A stretch of 64,000 nt of DNA from Rhizobium sp. S152 (GTDB taxonomy: Bacteria; Pseudomonadota; Alphaproteobacteria; Rhizobiales; Rhizobiaceae). The notes under the pieces were generated by a model that was given only the letters and a program-made list of their open reading frames with translations, was not told the DNA's origin and did no database searches. Where the stretch lies: positions 186,001-250,000 of the forward strand of contig NZ_JAUDRZ010000002.1 in NCBI RefSeq assembly GCF_030380735.1. Reading direction: 5' to 3'. How positions within the stretch are numbered: the stretch's first letter is position 1; every line of letters starts with the position of its first letter. This document shows, piece by piece, positions 1 through 8,483 of the stretch. A program made the position numbers and the translations under genes.

Positions 1-622
1 GGATCGAATTCGGCATGATGATCTTCGACCAGATTTGGAAGAAGCCAGCTCCGTCGACCGTTGCGGACTTCACCAGCTCCTGGGGGAAGGCGACGAAGCT
101 GTTGCGGAAGAACAGGGTCGTGAAGGCCAAGCCGTAGACGGTGTTCACGAGGATGAGGCCGGGCGTCGATGAGGCGAGTTGCAGGACGCCAAGGGTACGT
201 GCCATCGGCAACAAGACGATCTGGAACGGGATGAAGCAGCCGAACAGGATCAGCGCGAAGATCACATTCGCACCTCTGAATTTCCAGAGGGCGAGGGCGT
301 ATCCGTTCAGTGCCCCAATCGCGGTGGAGATAGCGACTGCCGGGATGACCATCTTGACCGAGTTCCAGAAATACGGAGCCATTCCGCCGCAGCTCATGCC
401 GATGCAGGCTTCAGACCAAGCCTTTACCCAAGGTGCAAACGTCGGTGCTGTTGGTAGAGCAAGCAAATTTCCGGCCCGGACTTCGTCCAGGGTCTTGAAT
501 GACGTGATGACCATGATGAACAGCGGGAGCAGGTAGACCGCTGCAAACAGCCCAAGGACCAGAAACAAAATTAGTCGGCCGATACTGAGGGGTATTTTCC
601 GGGTTGCTGTTGCGTCATGCAT
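1..622 (-). CDS. Carbohydrate ABC transporter permease, MalG type (3' end outside window)
   Basis: Inner-membrane permease of a binding-protein-dependent sugar importer. I translated it from position 622 to the window edge (about 207 codons, no stop reached). It begins MHDATATRKI, has a first membrane segment around residues 15-40, and later shows the cytoplasmic EAA-type loop (VKSATVDGAGFFQIWSKIIMP) that contacts the ATPase. The ATG at 622 overlaps the end of the preceding permease gene by 8 bp; a GTG at 625 is an in-frame alternative. It follows the MalF-type permease and the binding protein on the same strand, so it is the second permease of that importer. The substrate cannot be read from the sequence. 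Confidence 0.85.
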   Translation of the reverse strand, partial: MHDATATRKIPLSIGRLILFLVLGLFAAVYLLPLFIMVITSFKTLDEVRAGNLLALPTAPTFAPWVKAWSEACIGMSCGGMAPYFWNSVKMVIPAVAISTAIGALNGYALALWKFRGANVIFALILFGCFIPFQIVLLPMARTLGVLQLASSTPGLILVNTVYGLAFTTLFFRNSFVAFPQELVKSATVDGAGFFQIWSKIIMPNSI

Positions 623-1568
623 CACGCTTGTCTCCCCGGAGTTCGGAATAGAGGTAAGGCACCATGATCGCGGCCATGGTCGCGAGCATCATGATGGCGC
701 TTGCCGCACCCACGCCAATCTGGTTGCGCGAGAACGTGCTCGAATACATGAAGGTGGATGGTAGTTCGGTTGAATAGCCGGGACCGCCATTCGTCAGGGC
801 GATCACCAGGTCGAAGCTCTTGATCGCGAGGTGCGTGAGCAGCACGATCACCGTGATGAAGGCGGGTCGAACGATGGGGATGATGATCTTGAAGTAAATG
901 GTCATTAGGCTTGCACCGTCGAGGCGGGCCGCATTGATCACCTCATCGTTCACTCCGCGAAGCGCCGCCAGGAACGTCGCCATCACGAAGCCGGAGGACT
1001 GCCAGACGGCGGCAACGACGAGGCAGTAGATGGCGTAGTCCGGTTGAACGATCCAGTCGAAGCGGAAGCTCGTCCAGCCAAGGTCGTGCATCAGTTTCGG
1101 AATGCCGAGACCCGGATCAAGTATCCATTTCCATGCGGTGCCAGTGACGATGAATGAGATGGCCATCGGATAAAGGTAGACCGTGCGCAAGACGCCTTCC
1201 GCCCGGATGCGCTGATCCAGCAGAATGGCGAGGAGCAGTCCAATCACTGTCGAGAATAGCACGAACAACGGACCGAAGATGAAGATATTCTCGACCGCAA
1301 CGAACCAACGCGGCGTCGACCACAGTCGGATATAGTTCTCAAGGCCAACGAAGGTGTAGTTCGGCATCATGCGCGACGCGCTGACGGAGAAGTAGGCCGT
1401 CCACAGGATGTAGCCGTATACAAAGAAGAGCGAGATCGCGAACGTAGGGGCCACGACCAGTTGAGGCAGCGCGTTTTCGAACGAAAACCGTCTTTTTGGC
1501 GTTGCTGCGGTCTGGCTTGGCGACGACGTCGCCAAGCCTTTCCCGCTATGTGTAGCGATTTCCGTCAT
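615..1568 (-). CDS. Carbohydrate ABC transporter permease, MalF/UgpA type
   Basis: 317-residue inner-membrane permease with about six membrane segments, the first near residues 35-60 (VVAPTFAISLFFVYGYILW). The EAA loop INAARLDGASLMTIYFKIII lies in the C-terminal half and is the coupling site for the ATPase in the MalFG family. The start ATG overlaps the stop of the binding-protein gene as ATGA, and its own stop overlaps the next permease, so the three genes are translationally coupled. It is the partner of the MalG-type permease at 1-622. No ATPase gene is visible; it may lie beyond the window edge or be shared. Confidence 0.9.
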   Translation of the reverse strand: MTEIATHSGKGLATSSPSQTAATPKRRFSFENALPQLVVAPTFAISLFFVYGYILWTAYFSVSASRMMPNYTFVGLENYIRLWSTPRWFVAVENIFIFGPLFVLFSTVIGLLLAILLDQRIRAEGVLRTVYLYPMAISFIVTGTAWKWILDPGLGIPKLMHDLGWTSFRFDWIVQPDYAIYCLVVAAVWQSSGFVMATFLAALRGVNDEVINAARLDGASLMTIYFKIIIPIVRPAFITVIVLLTHLAIKSFDLVIALTNGGPGYSTELPSTFMYSSTFSRNQIGVGAASAIMMLATMAAIMVPYLYSELRGDKRDA

Positions 1569-2821
1569 TGTGCGTTCGCGACAGCATCAACGAGCTGGGC
1601 TGCAGCGTCCTTTGAACTCATGTCGGAGTTGAAGAAGTGCGTGACGACGTCGAGGTAGGCCCCAACGACAGCCGGCGGTGCTGCGTGGTTGAAGGTCATG
1701 CTCGGCATGAAGCCGCCCTTCGCGAGCGCCTCCTTGCGGTCGTCGATGGACTTCTGGCCGCAGGCGTCAATGCCGGGTACCGAGGCATCGGTGCGGGCAG
1801 GGATGTTGCCCTTGATGATGCTGTATTCAGCCTCCACCTTCGGGTCCATCAGGACGGAGGCGAAGGTCTCCTGGGCCTGCTTGTCAGACTTCGAGTCCTT
1901 GAACATCGCGAACTGGTTGGTCAGGAACACAACATCCCCTTGCGTACCCGGATAGGAGATGCAGGTGATGTCCTTGCCGGGCGTAAGCCCGGCGCTGGCA
2001 AACTCGCCCTTGGCCCAGTCGCCAATGATCTGCATCCCGGCCTTTTCCTGCGTGACCATGGCGGCTGCCAGATTCCAGTCGCGATTGGTGAAGTCGCTGT
2101 CGACGAGACCCCGAAGCTCGCGCAACTGGTCGAACGCCTTGACCATCGTGTCGCTGCCGAGTGCTTCCGGGTCGAGATCGACGAAGGCCTTGCGATAGAA
2201 ATCAGGTCCGCCGACCGCAAGAACCGCACTGTCAAACACGACGCCCTGCTGCCAAGGTTGCCCACCGATTGCCAGCGGCACAACACCGGCTTCCTTGAAT
2301 TTCTTACCCAGCTCGATGAGCTGTTCAAAATTCTCGGGAGCCTTGCCGCCTACCTTCTCCATCAGCTTGGTGTTGATCCACACCCAGTTTGCGCGGTGCA
2401 TGTCGAGCGGCGCAGCCACGTAGTGGCCGTCATATTTCGAGAATGCCTGCAGTTCCTTTGGAATGACCGCATCCCAATTTTCCTTGGCAGCGACGTCGTC
2501 GAGCGACATCAGAGCGCCGGTCTGTGCCCAGTCGGCGATTGCAAGACCAAGGAGCTGGACCGAGCCAGGCGGATCGCCAGCCTGAACGCGGGCTCGAAGA
2601 GCGGTCATCGCTGCGTCGCCGCCGCCGCCAGCGACAGGAGCGTCACGCCACTGGACTCCTCTGTCCTCGACGGCTTTCTTCACGACCGCAAGAGCGGCCG
2701 CTTCACTGCTGGATGTGTACCAGTGCTCCACTTCCACGTCGGCTGCGTGAGTGACCGTTGTCGGGATCGCTGTCGACGCAGCCAGGAAAGCTAGCAGCGT
2801 AAGCTTGTTTAGAATATTCAT
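1565..2821 (-). CDS. Periplasmic sugar-binding protein of the ABC importer
   Basis: 418-residue extracellular solute-binding protein (SBP_bac_1 type). Residues 1-26 are a Sec signal peptide with a predicted cut after THA; the mature protein starts ADVEVEHWYTSSSEAAA. The GVVPLAIGGQPWQQG stretch and overall layout resemble glucose/mannose-type binding proteins, but the ligand is not certain. A GGAG ribosome-binding site precedes the ATG. It lies 108 bp downstream of the anmK-like gene, and that gap carries a LacI-type operator, so it may have its own regulated promoter. It couples to the permease downstream by a 4-bp overlap. Confidence 0.9.
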   Translation of the reverse strand: MNILNKLTLLAFLAASTAIPTTVTHAADVEVEHWYTSSSEAAALAVVKKAVEDRGVQWRDAPVAGGGGDAAMTALRARVQAGDPPGSVQLLGLAIADWAQTGALMSLDDVAAKENWDAVIPKELQAFSKYDGHYVAAPLDMHRANWVWINTKLMEKVGGKAPENFEQLIELGKKFKEAGVVPLAIGGQPWQQGVVFDSAVLAVGGPDFYRKAFVDLDPEALGSDTMVKAFDQLRELRGLVDSDFTNRDWNLAAAMVTQEKAGMQIIGDWAKGEFASAGLTPGKDITCISYPGTQGDVVFLTNQFAMFKDSKSDKQAQETFASVLMDPKVEAEYSIIKGNIPARTDASVPGIDACGQKSIDDRKEALAKGGFMPSMTFNHAAPPAVVGAYLDVVTHFFNSDMSSKDAAAQLVDAVANAQ

Positions 2822-2890
2822 TTCTCCACCCTCTATTATGCGCGATGCGCTTGTTTTGCCGAGTTGAACTCGGCCCTCCAGTCGTCAACG

Positions 2891-2902
2891 CAAAACGTTT
2901 AG
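2891..2902. promoter_or_regulatory. LacI-type operator upstream of the sugar-binding protein gene
   Basis: CAAAACGTTTAG, centred on the CG dyad typical of LacI-family operators. It is identical to the 12-mer at 5256-5267 and differs at one base from 4134-4145. It lies 70 bp upstream of the binding-protein ATG. Assignment to the LacI protein encoded at 4190-5239 is inferred from co-location. Confidence 0.7.
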
Positions 2903-2929
2903 GTTCGTGCGTCGACGAAATTTGATGTG

Positions 2930-4135
2930 TCAGAGAACCTTCGCGAAACGCGGTGGCTGAACGGTCTTGCCGAGCACGGTGAACTTCGATGCTCCCCCTG
3001 CGGCCGGGATGTTGTTGGCCAGGCTGTTGATGTTGGCGTAGGCCAGCGTCGCGAATTTGACGGCTTCTTTGAACTGCGGCGGGATGCCGTATTCGTCCGA
3101 GGTGACCAGTTCGAGGCGGTTGAGGTGGCCAGCAAGGCGCTTCATCAGGAAGGCGTTGCGGACACCGCCGCCGCTGGCGATGACCTTCGAGACTTCGTCC
3201 ACACCGACGACGTGCTCTCGGATCGAACGTGCAATCGAAATAGCGGTGTATTCGGTGAAGGTCGCCAGGATATCCTGTGCAGACAATGACTTGTACTCCG
3301 TGAGAACCGCATCCGCGTATTCAGCACCGAAGTCACGACGCCATGCGCTGCGGGGAACCGGCCGCTTGAAGAAGTCATGAGACATCAAGTAGTCGAGAAG
3401 CGGTTGATTGATTGTGCCCTTTGACGCTTCTTCGCCGTTGGCATCGTAGGACTTGCCGAGGAGAACCTTGCAAGCGTGATCGAGCATCACATTGCCTGGG
3501 CCGGTGTCGAACGCCATCATCTTGGAGCGGTCGGCCTGTGCGAACTGGCAGTTTGCGATACCGCCGATATTGAGCGTTAGCACTGGGCCAATGTCACGGA
3601 ACGCAACGAAGTCGAGGTACTGCATCAACGGAGCGCCAGCGCCTCCAAGCGCGTGGTCCGACGGACGGAACTGCGTGACGGTCGTCACATCGCAGGTCGC
3701 TGCGACAATGGCGGGTTCGCCAATCTGAAGGCCACAAGGGAAGGGGCCGTCCTGCCAACGGGAGAGTACGTTCTCACCGTCCGCATAGTTCTTCAGTTCC
3801 TCGAAGCGAGCAGGCTCCTGATAGATCGTCTGGCCGTCGTAGCCGATCACCGCAACGTCTTCCGGCTTCAGGTTCATCTCCCGCATCAGCGAGCGGGCGC
3901 ATTCCGCGTAGACCGCGCCGGTCGTGTAGTTGAGACGGCAAAGCTCGAAGATGCTCAGCTTGTTGTCGAATGCCCGCAAGACCTCGTCCGCGACGGCTTC
4001 CGGCCAGTCATAGCTGCGGCCATCAAGGAATTTCGGGCGTGACGGATTACCGTCTGAAGCGAGATCGATCTCGACTGCGACGACATCGATGCCGTCGAAA
4101 GATGACCCGCTATTTAGACCTAGCGCAATTACCAT
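2930..4135 (-). CDS. anmK: Anhydro-N-acetylmuramic acid kinase family protein
   Basis: 401 residues, slightly longer than usual AnmK proteins (about 370). AnmK cleaves and phosphorylates 1,6-anhydroMurNAc to MurNAc-6-phosphate in the cytoplasm during peptidoglycan recycling. Visible motifs are GLNSGSSFDGID (phosphate 1, near residue 6), GYDGQT, SDHALGGAGAP with the presumed catalytic Asp, LNIGGIAN, FDTGPGN and ASGGGVRN. The GYDGQT and GLNSGSS motifs deviate a little from the usual forms. A ribosome-binding site AAGGGAG lies 8 bp before the ATG. No murQ or nagZ is nearby; the neighbours are a LacI regulator and a sugar importer, so the substrate may be another 1,6-anhydro sugar, since fungal levoglucosan kinase belongs to the same family. 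That is inference. Confidence 0.85.
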   Translation of the reverse strand: MVIALGLNSGSSFDGIDVVAVEIDLASDGNPSRPKFLDGRSYDWPEAVADEVLRAFDNKLSIFELCRLNYTTGAVYAECARSLMREMNLKPEDVAVIGYDGQTIYQEPARFEELKNYADGENVLSRWQDGPFPCGLQIGEPAIVAATCDVTTVTQFRPSDHALGGAGAPLMQYLDFVAFRDIGPVLTLNIGGIANCQFAQADRSKMMAFDTGPGNVMLDHACKVLLGKSYDANGEEASKGTINQPLLDYLMSHDFFKRPVPRSAWRRDFGAEYADAVLTEYKSLSAQDILATFTEYTAISIARSIREHVVGVDEVSKVIASGGGVRNAFLMKRLAGHLNRLELVTSDEYGIPPQFKEAVKFATLAYANINSLANNIPAAGGASKFTVLGKTVQPPRFAKVL

Positions 4136-4145
4136 AAACGTTTAG
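4134..4145. promoter_or_regulatory. LacI-type operator overlapping the anmK start codon
   Basis: ATAAACGTTTAG contains the perfect palindrome TAAACGTTTA (4135-4144). It shares its core with the operators at 2891 and 5256. It lies between the ribosome-binding site and the start codon, so a bound repressor would block elongating polymerase or sit just downstream of the promoter. Confidence 0.65.
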
Positions 4146-4189
4146 CTCCCTTGGCAAGTTTTGACGCACCTGTGCGTCGATTTGAATTT

Positions 4190-5239
4190 CTATTTTCGGC
4201 GTGAGAGGTGAGCGGAACCGCAGCCACAAGACTGTCGGATACGCAAATTTGGCTTCAGGACGACGGACTGACCGTCCTTGTGCCCATCTTCCTTCAGGGC
4301 TCGCAGCAGGAATGAGCCAGCCGCGCGTCCGATTGTCTTGATGTCCTGGTCGACCACCGTGATCGGCGGATCGAGCATCTCAGCCCATTCGAAGTCGTCG
4401 AATGCAACGACGGCCATGTTTTTGGGAATGGAGACGCTCAGCGAACGCAGCGCTTCGAAGATGCCGTGCAGTAGGACTGTGTTAGACGCATAGAAGACCT
4501 CCGGCCACTCGCTGCGCGGGCGCTCGACGAGATAGTGCATCACCGCATCCCTGGACGTCGCACTTGAGTTCAGCCCTTCCAGAACGTCGACGGAGCACCC
4601 AGCCTCAGTTGCTGCTGCCTCAAAGCCTTTCTGGCGGGGCTCGCGGCTGCTCCAGGTGCCGGTGTGGCCAACAAAGGCCCAACGCTTGTAACCATGGCCA
4701 GCGAGGTGCATGCCCATCTCGAAGCTGCCTAGATAACTATCTGAATTTACAGACGAATATTGATCGAAGCCTTCAGGTGTTGTGCAGTCGACGAATATGA
4801 GCGGGACGCCCCAAGCCGCCAACGCCTTCATGTTGGCCTGGCTGAGGTTATACGTGACCACGACTGCCGCCACACGTTGAGCCATGATCGAGGCAACGAA
4901 CCGATCTTCCCGAGACTGGGAATAGCTGCCGTTCAGAATGGCGTCCATCGTGATGCAGCTGTAGCCATCCTGCTCAATCGCGGATTCCAGGCTACTGACC
5001 AGCACTGCGTAGTACTGGTTTGCGATGTTGGCCGTAAGAACCGCGACGACGGTGCTTTGTGGGCTCTTCAAGTTGCGAGCGTGATGATTGGGGACGTAGC
5101 CAATTTGAGCGGCTATCTTTAAGACGCGCTCACGAGTCGTCTCGGAGACGCCAGTCCCACCGCTCAACGCTTTCGACACGGTGTATATCGACACCTGTGC
5201 CGCTGCGCTGACATCATGTAGGGTAGGCCTCTGCGACAC
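4190..5239 (-). CDS. LacI-family transcriptional regulator of the anhydro-sugar/sugar uptake genes
   Basis: 349 residues. The N-terminal helix-turn-helix is PTLHDVSAAAQVSIYTVSKAL (residues 5-25), followed by the hinge-helix region VPNHHARNLKS. The rest is a periplasmic-binding-protein-like effector domain. The start is a GTG, supported by GGAGGAG 6-7 bp upstream. The gene is first in a same-strand run, with anmK starting 54 bp after its stop. Operators upstream of this gene, at the anmK start and before the binding-protein gene suggest autoregulation plus control of the transporter, with a sugar or sugar phosphate as inducer (inferred). Confidence 0.9.
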   Translation of the reverse strand: MSQRPTLHDVSAAAQVSIYTVSKALSGGTGVSETTRERVLKIAAQIGYVPNHHARNLKSPQSTVVAVLTANIANQYYAVLVSSLESAIEQDGYSCITMDAILNGSYSQSREDRFVASIMAQRVAAVVVTYNLSQANMKALAAWGVPLIFVDCTTPEGFDQYSSVNSDSYLGSFEMGMHLAGHGYKRWAFVGHTGTWSSREPRQKGFEAAATEAGCSVDVLEGLNSSATSRDAVMHYLVERPRSEWPEVFYASNTVLLHGIFEALRSLSVSIPKNMAVVAFDDFEWAEMLDPPITVVDQDIKTIGRAAGSFLLRALKEDGHKDGQSVVLKPNLRIRQSCGCGSAHLSRRK

Positions 5240-5255
5240 GTAATGCTCCTCCAGC

Positions 5256-5267
5256 CAAAACGTTTAG
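5256..5267. promoter_or_regulatory. LacI-type operator upstream of the lacI-family gene
   Basis: CAAAACGTTTAG, identical to the site at 2891-2902, starting 17 bp upstream of the GTG start codon of the regulator. The position fits autorepression. Confidence 0.7.
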
Positions 5268-5595
5268 CATGGATCGCATCTTTTCGCTTGGTAGTCAAGG
5301 ATGCGCAACTCGCATTTGCTTGATCGCTAGGCGGTCGCCGCAGTGTTCGCTCCTTCGCGCCGCGCACCGTGGGGCAGCTCCAAATTCTAGAACTTGCGCG
5401 AGCAGGAACGGAGGGCATCGCCAACTCGTTGATAGCTGATCGATAGCATGGAGACGTTTTCGCATATCGCTATCTGACTTCGAGTTTCAGGTCTCGTTCA
5501 TCTCGGGGTGCACTTCATGCTCGATGATTGGGTGGGTCCCGGCATGGACAACCCGAGGAGTTTCCATGCCGCTTTACGCATCATCGGGGATTAGA
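5268..5595. other. Intergenic region with no supported gene
   Basis: It separates the lacI-family promoter from the 3' end of the DszC-like gene. Open frames here are short and have no recognisable domain. It should contain the promoter of the lacI gene at its left side; I see no clear terminator hairpin or repeat. Confidence 0.5.
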
Positions 5596-6831
5596 TCATG
5601 CCGCCTCTGACTTCTGTGGAGCCGACACCTTGGCCCAAGGATTGGGCGGGAATGCGCCGTTGACGGCGAAGTCGCCGATCTGGCGGCCGCGATAGATGAG
5701 GGGATTGTGGGAGGCGATCGTGCGGGCGTTTCGCCAGAAGCGATCGAGACTTCTCGTGCGGCTTATAGCCGATGCGCCCAGCCCCCCGAAAAGGGCGGTC
5801 GTGGCGTCCAGGATCTGCGTCGCGGTGGAAATCTGTGCCTGGTAGACCTCGATCTCCAGCCGGGCCTGATCCTCGTCGGTGGCCGTGCCGGCAGTCAGCT
5901 TGTCGAAGAAACGTTGCGATGCGGCTGCGGCATGGAACGTCGCGCTGTTGGCACCATAGACTTTTGCGACGACATCGCCCACCACCTGCAGAATTTGAGG
6001 ATCCTGCTGGGCGGCATCGCCGTTCCCGTGTGCATAAGTGCGCCGACGTTCGGCCAGATAGGTCGCGGTTTCCGCCGCGGCTGCGCGTCCGATACCTGAA
6101 AGCGTGGCGAGATGGATCAGTTGGTAGACGGCGGCGATGTGTGCCGCGCGGCCGACCGCAGGATAAATCTCGGACTCCTCTATCACGACATTCGCGAACC
6201 GCGCCGTGCCGCTTGCAGTCAGCGACTGGCCGAACCCGTCCCAGTCGTCGATGATCGTCACGCCATCCCGCCTGGTCGGAACGAGCACGGTGACAAGATC
6301 GTTGCCGCGATTGGCGGTAACATGGATCCAGTCGAGATAGTAGGCGCCGGTCGTGTAGTATTTCTCGCCGTTCAGCCGAGACGCGCTGCCGCTGCCGGTG
6401 ACCTGCGTCGCAAAGCTACCATGTTGGGACTTCCCCGGTTCGGTGTGCGCCGGGGCAAACAGATCGCCGCGCGCCGCAAGTTTCAACCATTGGCGCCCCC
6501 AGTCGGTATCGGCCTGCGGCAGAACGATCTCTATGAAGCCGAAATGGCCGCGCAATATCTGCGCGAGATTGGAGTCGGCTTCAGCGAGCTCGGTCAGAAG
6601 TGCAAACAGCGTCGTCAAGCTCGTTCCGAAGCCGCCGAGCGGTCTCGGTATACGCAGCGCACCGAATCGGCTCTGGCGAAGCAGTTCGACGGCATCGTGC
6701 GGCAGACCTCGTTCCCGGTCCCGGGTGATCGCACCCTTTCGGATTTCTTTGAACACCGGTCGGAAATGGGCGGCCAGCGCCTCGAAATCCTCGGTCGGAA
6801 CATGCGGCCAGACAAACCTCTTCTCGGTCAT
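5596..6831 (-). CDS. Acyl-CoA dehydrogenase-fold flavoprotein monooxygenase (DszC/SfnB-like)
   Basis: 411 residues with the acyl-CoA dehydrogenase fold: N-terminal helical domain to about residue 120 (LRIPRPLGGFG, LAQILRGHFGFIE), beta domain 120-235 (SRLNGEKYYTTGA) and C-terminal helical domain (NARTIASHNPLIYR). This branch includes DszC and SfnB, which use reduced flavin and O2 on organosulfur compounds rather than acyl-CoA. It lies divergent from an NtaA/DszA-family monooxygenase, which supports a sulfur-scavenging role. I chose the ATG at 6831 because GGAG lies 6 bp upstream; an in-frame GTG at 6837 would overlap that site. The substrate is unknown. Confidence 0.8.
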   Translation of the reverse strand: MTEKRFVWPHVPTEDFEALAAHFRPVFKEIRKGAITRDRERGLPHDAVELLRQSRFGALRIPRPLGGFGTSLTTLFALLTELAEADSNLAQILRGHFGFIEIVLPQADTDWGRQWLKLAARGDLFAPAHTEPGKSQHGSFATQVTGSGSASRLNGEKYYTTGAYYLDWIHVTANRGNDLVTVLVPTRRDGVTIIDDWDGFGQSLTASGTARFANVVIEESEIYPAVGRAAHIAAVYQLIHLATLSGIGRAAAAETATYLAERRRTYAHGNGDAAQQDPQILQVVGDVVAKVYGANSATFHAAAASQRFFDKLTAGTATDEDQARLEIEVYQAQISTATQILDATTALFGGLGASAISRTRSLDRFWRNARTIASHNPLIYRGRQIGDFAVNGAFPPNPWAKVSAPQKSEAA

Positions 6832-6893
6832 GATCACTCCATTGTGGTTGTCTGGTGACTCTAGAGAGCGGCGAACTTCACGCTAAGAATGTA

Positions 6894-6923
6894 AATTCTA
6901 TAGTTATTATAGAAAATAGAATT
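6894..6923. promoter_or_regulatory. AT-rich palindromic element in the divergent promoter
   Basis: Nested inverted repeats: TTCTATA-N5-TATAGAA (6896-6914) and outer arms AATTCTAT (6894-6901) / ATAGAATT (6916-6923). It lies 63 bp before the DszC-like gene and about 130 bp before the NtaA-like gene. The left half, TTCTATAGTTATTAT, closely matches the sequence in the other divergent monooxygenase promoter at 16252-16266. A separate palindrome CTGACGTCAG lies at 7008-7017. The cognate regulator is unknown. Confidence 0.55.
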
Positions 6924-7051
6924 GGATCCCTTATTGCTCCGGATGTATGCCCTATGATTGAGCCTCCGCAGACGCGAAACATCATAATCCCGGGCAGGCA
7001 CGTCGTCCTGACGTCAGCCTTGATGATCTCCAACAAAGAAAAGGCTCCCTC

Positions 7052-8449
7052 GTGACACGTCGCCTCATTTACAACGGCTTCCTTCACCTCACGCCGAACC
7101 ATCACAGCCATGGCTACTGGCGCACGCCGGAAGGGCAGGTGCAGTACGGCTACAGCAAGCTGGAGCCCTATGTTCACGTGGTGAAGACGCTCGAGCGCGG
7201 CCGCTTCGATACACTGTTTATTGCTGACGTGTCTGGCGTCTACGATTTCGAGCACACGATCCGCGCCGGCTCGCAGTTTCCGTCCGCCGATCCGATCACC
7301 ATCCTCTCGGCGCTAGGGCTTGCGACGGAACATCTTGGCCTGGCGGTGACAAGCAACATCATTCAGAGCCATCCCTTCGCCTTCGCGCGGCAGCTTTCCT
7401 CGCTCGATCATTACACCAACGGCCGCGTCGGCTGGAACATCGTGACCAGCTACCTGACCAACGGTTTCCAGAATTTCGGCTACGATTCCATCGTGCCGCA
7501 TGATGACCGTTACAAGTGGGCGCAGGAATATCTCGACGTCACATACAAGCTCTGGGAGCATTCCTGGGAAGACGGCGCGGTGCTGCACGATGCGGCGACC
7601 AATCGCTTCTTCGATCGAGATCGAATCCACCGCATCGATCACGTGGGCGATCATTATCGGGTCGCAGGCCCGCATATCGTCGAGCCTTCGCCGCAGCGCA
7701 CGCCGGTTCTCTTCCAGGCTGGAAACTCTACAGCCGGGCGCGAATTCGCCGTGCGCAATGCCGAGGTCACCTTCCTCCCGTCCGTGACGCCGGAAGCTGC
7801 CGCGCACGACATCGCGATCCTCGACGATCTCCTGCGCCATAACGGTCGCGATCCGTCATCGCTGAAGAAGATCGTGACGCTGTCCACGGTCATCGGTTCG
7901 ACCGAGGAGGAAGCAAAACGCAAGCAGGCCTATCTGCACGACAACACGGATTTCGCCGCCTTTCAGGCCTTCCTCAGTGGCAGCAGCGGCATCGATTATT
8001 TCAACGTCCCGCCAGAAACGAAGATTGGCGACTTGAAGCGGCAATACGAGGCGAGCGAGCATGTCCGCAGCGGCTTCCGCCGCCTGATCGACGCCAATCC
8101 GAACCTCGATCTCGATTCCACCTGGGGCGACCATCTCGTCAAGACGGCGCTGCTACCGGGCCGCTTCGCCGGCACGCCGGAGCAGATCGCCGACGAGGTG
8201 CAGCGCTGGGCCGATGCCGGCGTCGATGGCTTCAATGTTGTGCCGATCACCACTCTCGGCTGGTGGGACGAATGGGTCGACAACGTCGTCCCCGTTCTGC
8301 AGGCGCGCGGCCTCGCGCAGACCGAATATGCCCCAGGAACGCTGCGCCAGAAGCTGTTCGGCAACGGCGATCGTCTGTCCGACGACCATCATGCACGCAA
8401 GCTGACACTCGACGCGCCGCCAGCCAGAACGCAGGCGGCAGTGGCTTGA
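7052..8449 (+). CDS. NtaA/SnaA/DszA-family FMNH2-dependent monooxygenase
   Basis: 465-residue bacterial-luciferase-like (LLM) enzyme of the NtaA/SnaA/DszA branch, which uses FMNH2 from a separate reductase and O2 to cleave C-S or C-N bonds. Visible family segments are LERGRFDTLFIADV near residue 50, QLSSLDHYTNGRVGWNIVTSY near 115-135, PVLFQAGNSTAGREFA near 215, and the C-terminal GTPEQIADEVQRWADAGVDGFNV. The GTG start has AAGAAAAGG about 7 bp upstream. It is followed after 34 bp by a peptide-type ABC importer on the same strand, so uptake and oxidation of one compound are probably linked. Its partner reductase may be the nitroreductase-family gene at 15293-16138. Confidence 0.88.
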   Translation: MTRRLIYNGFLHLTPNHHSHGYWRTPEGQVQYGYSKLEPYVHVVKTLERGRFDTLFIADVSGVYDFEHTIRAGSQFPSADPITILSALGLATEHLGLAVTSNIIQSHPFAFARQLSSLDHYTNGRVGWNIVTSYLTNGFQNFGYDSIVPHDDRYKWAQEYLDVTYKLWEHSWEDGAVLHDAATNRFFDRDRIHRIDHVGDHYRVAGPHIVEPSPQRTPVLFQAGNSTAGREFAVRNAEVTFLPSVTPEAAAHDIAILDDLLRHNGRDPSSLKKIVTLSTVIGSTEEEAKRKQAYLHDNTDFAAFQAFLSGSSGIDYFNVPPETKIGDLKRQYEASEHVRSGFRRLIDANPNLDLDSTWGDHLVKTALLPGRFAGTPEQIADEVQRWADAGVDGFNVVPITTLGWWDEWVDNVVPVLQARGLAQTEYAPGTLRQKLFGNGDRLSDDHHARKLTLDAPPARTQAAVA

Positions 8450-8483
8450 AACGATTTCTCTTAGGGCATTACGGGCAGATTCC

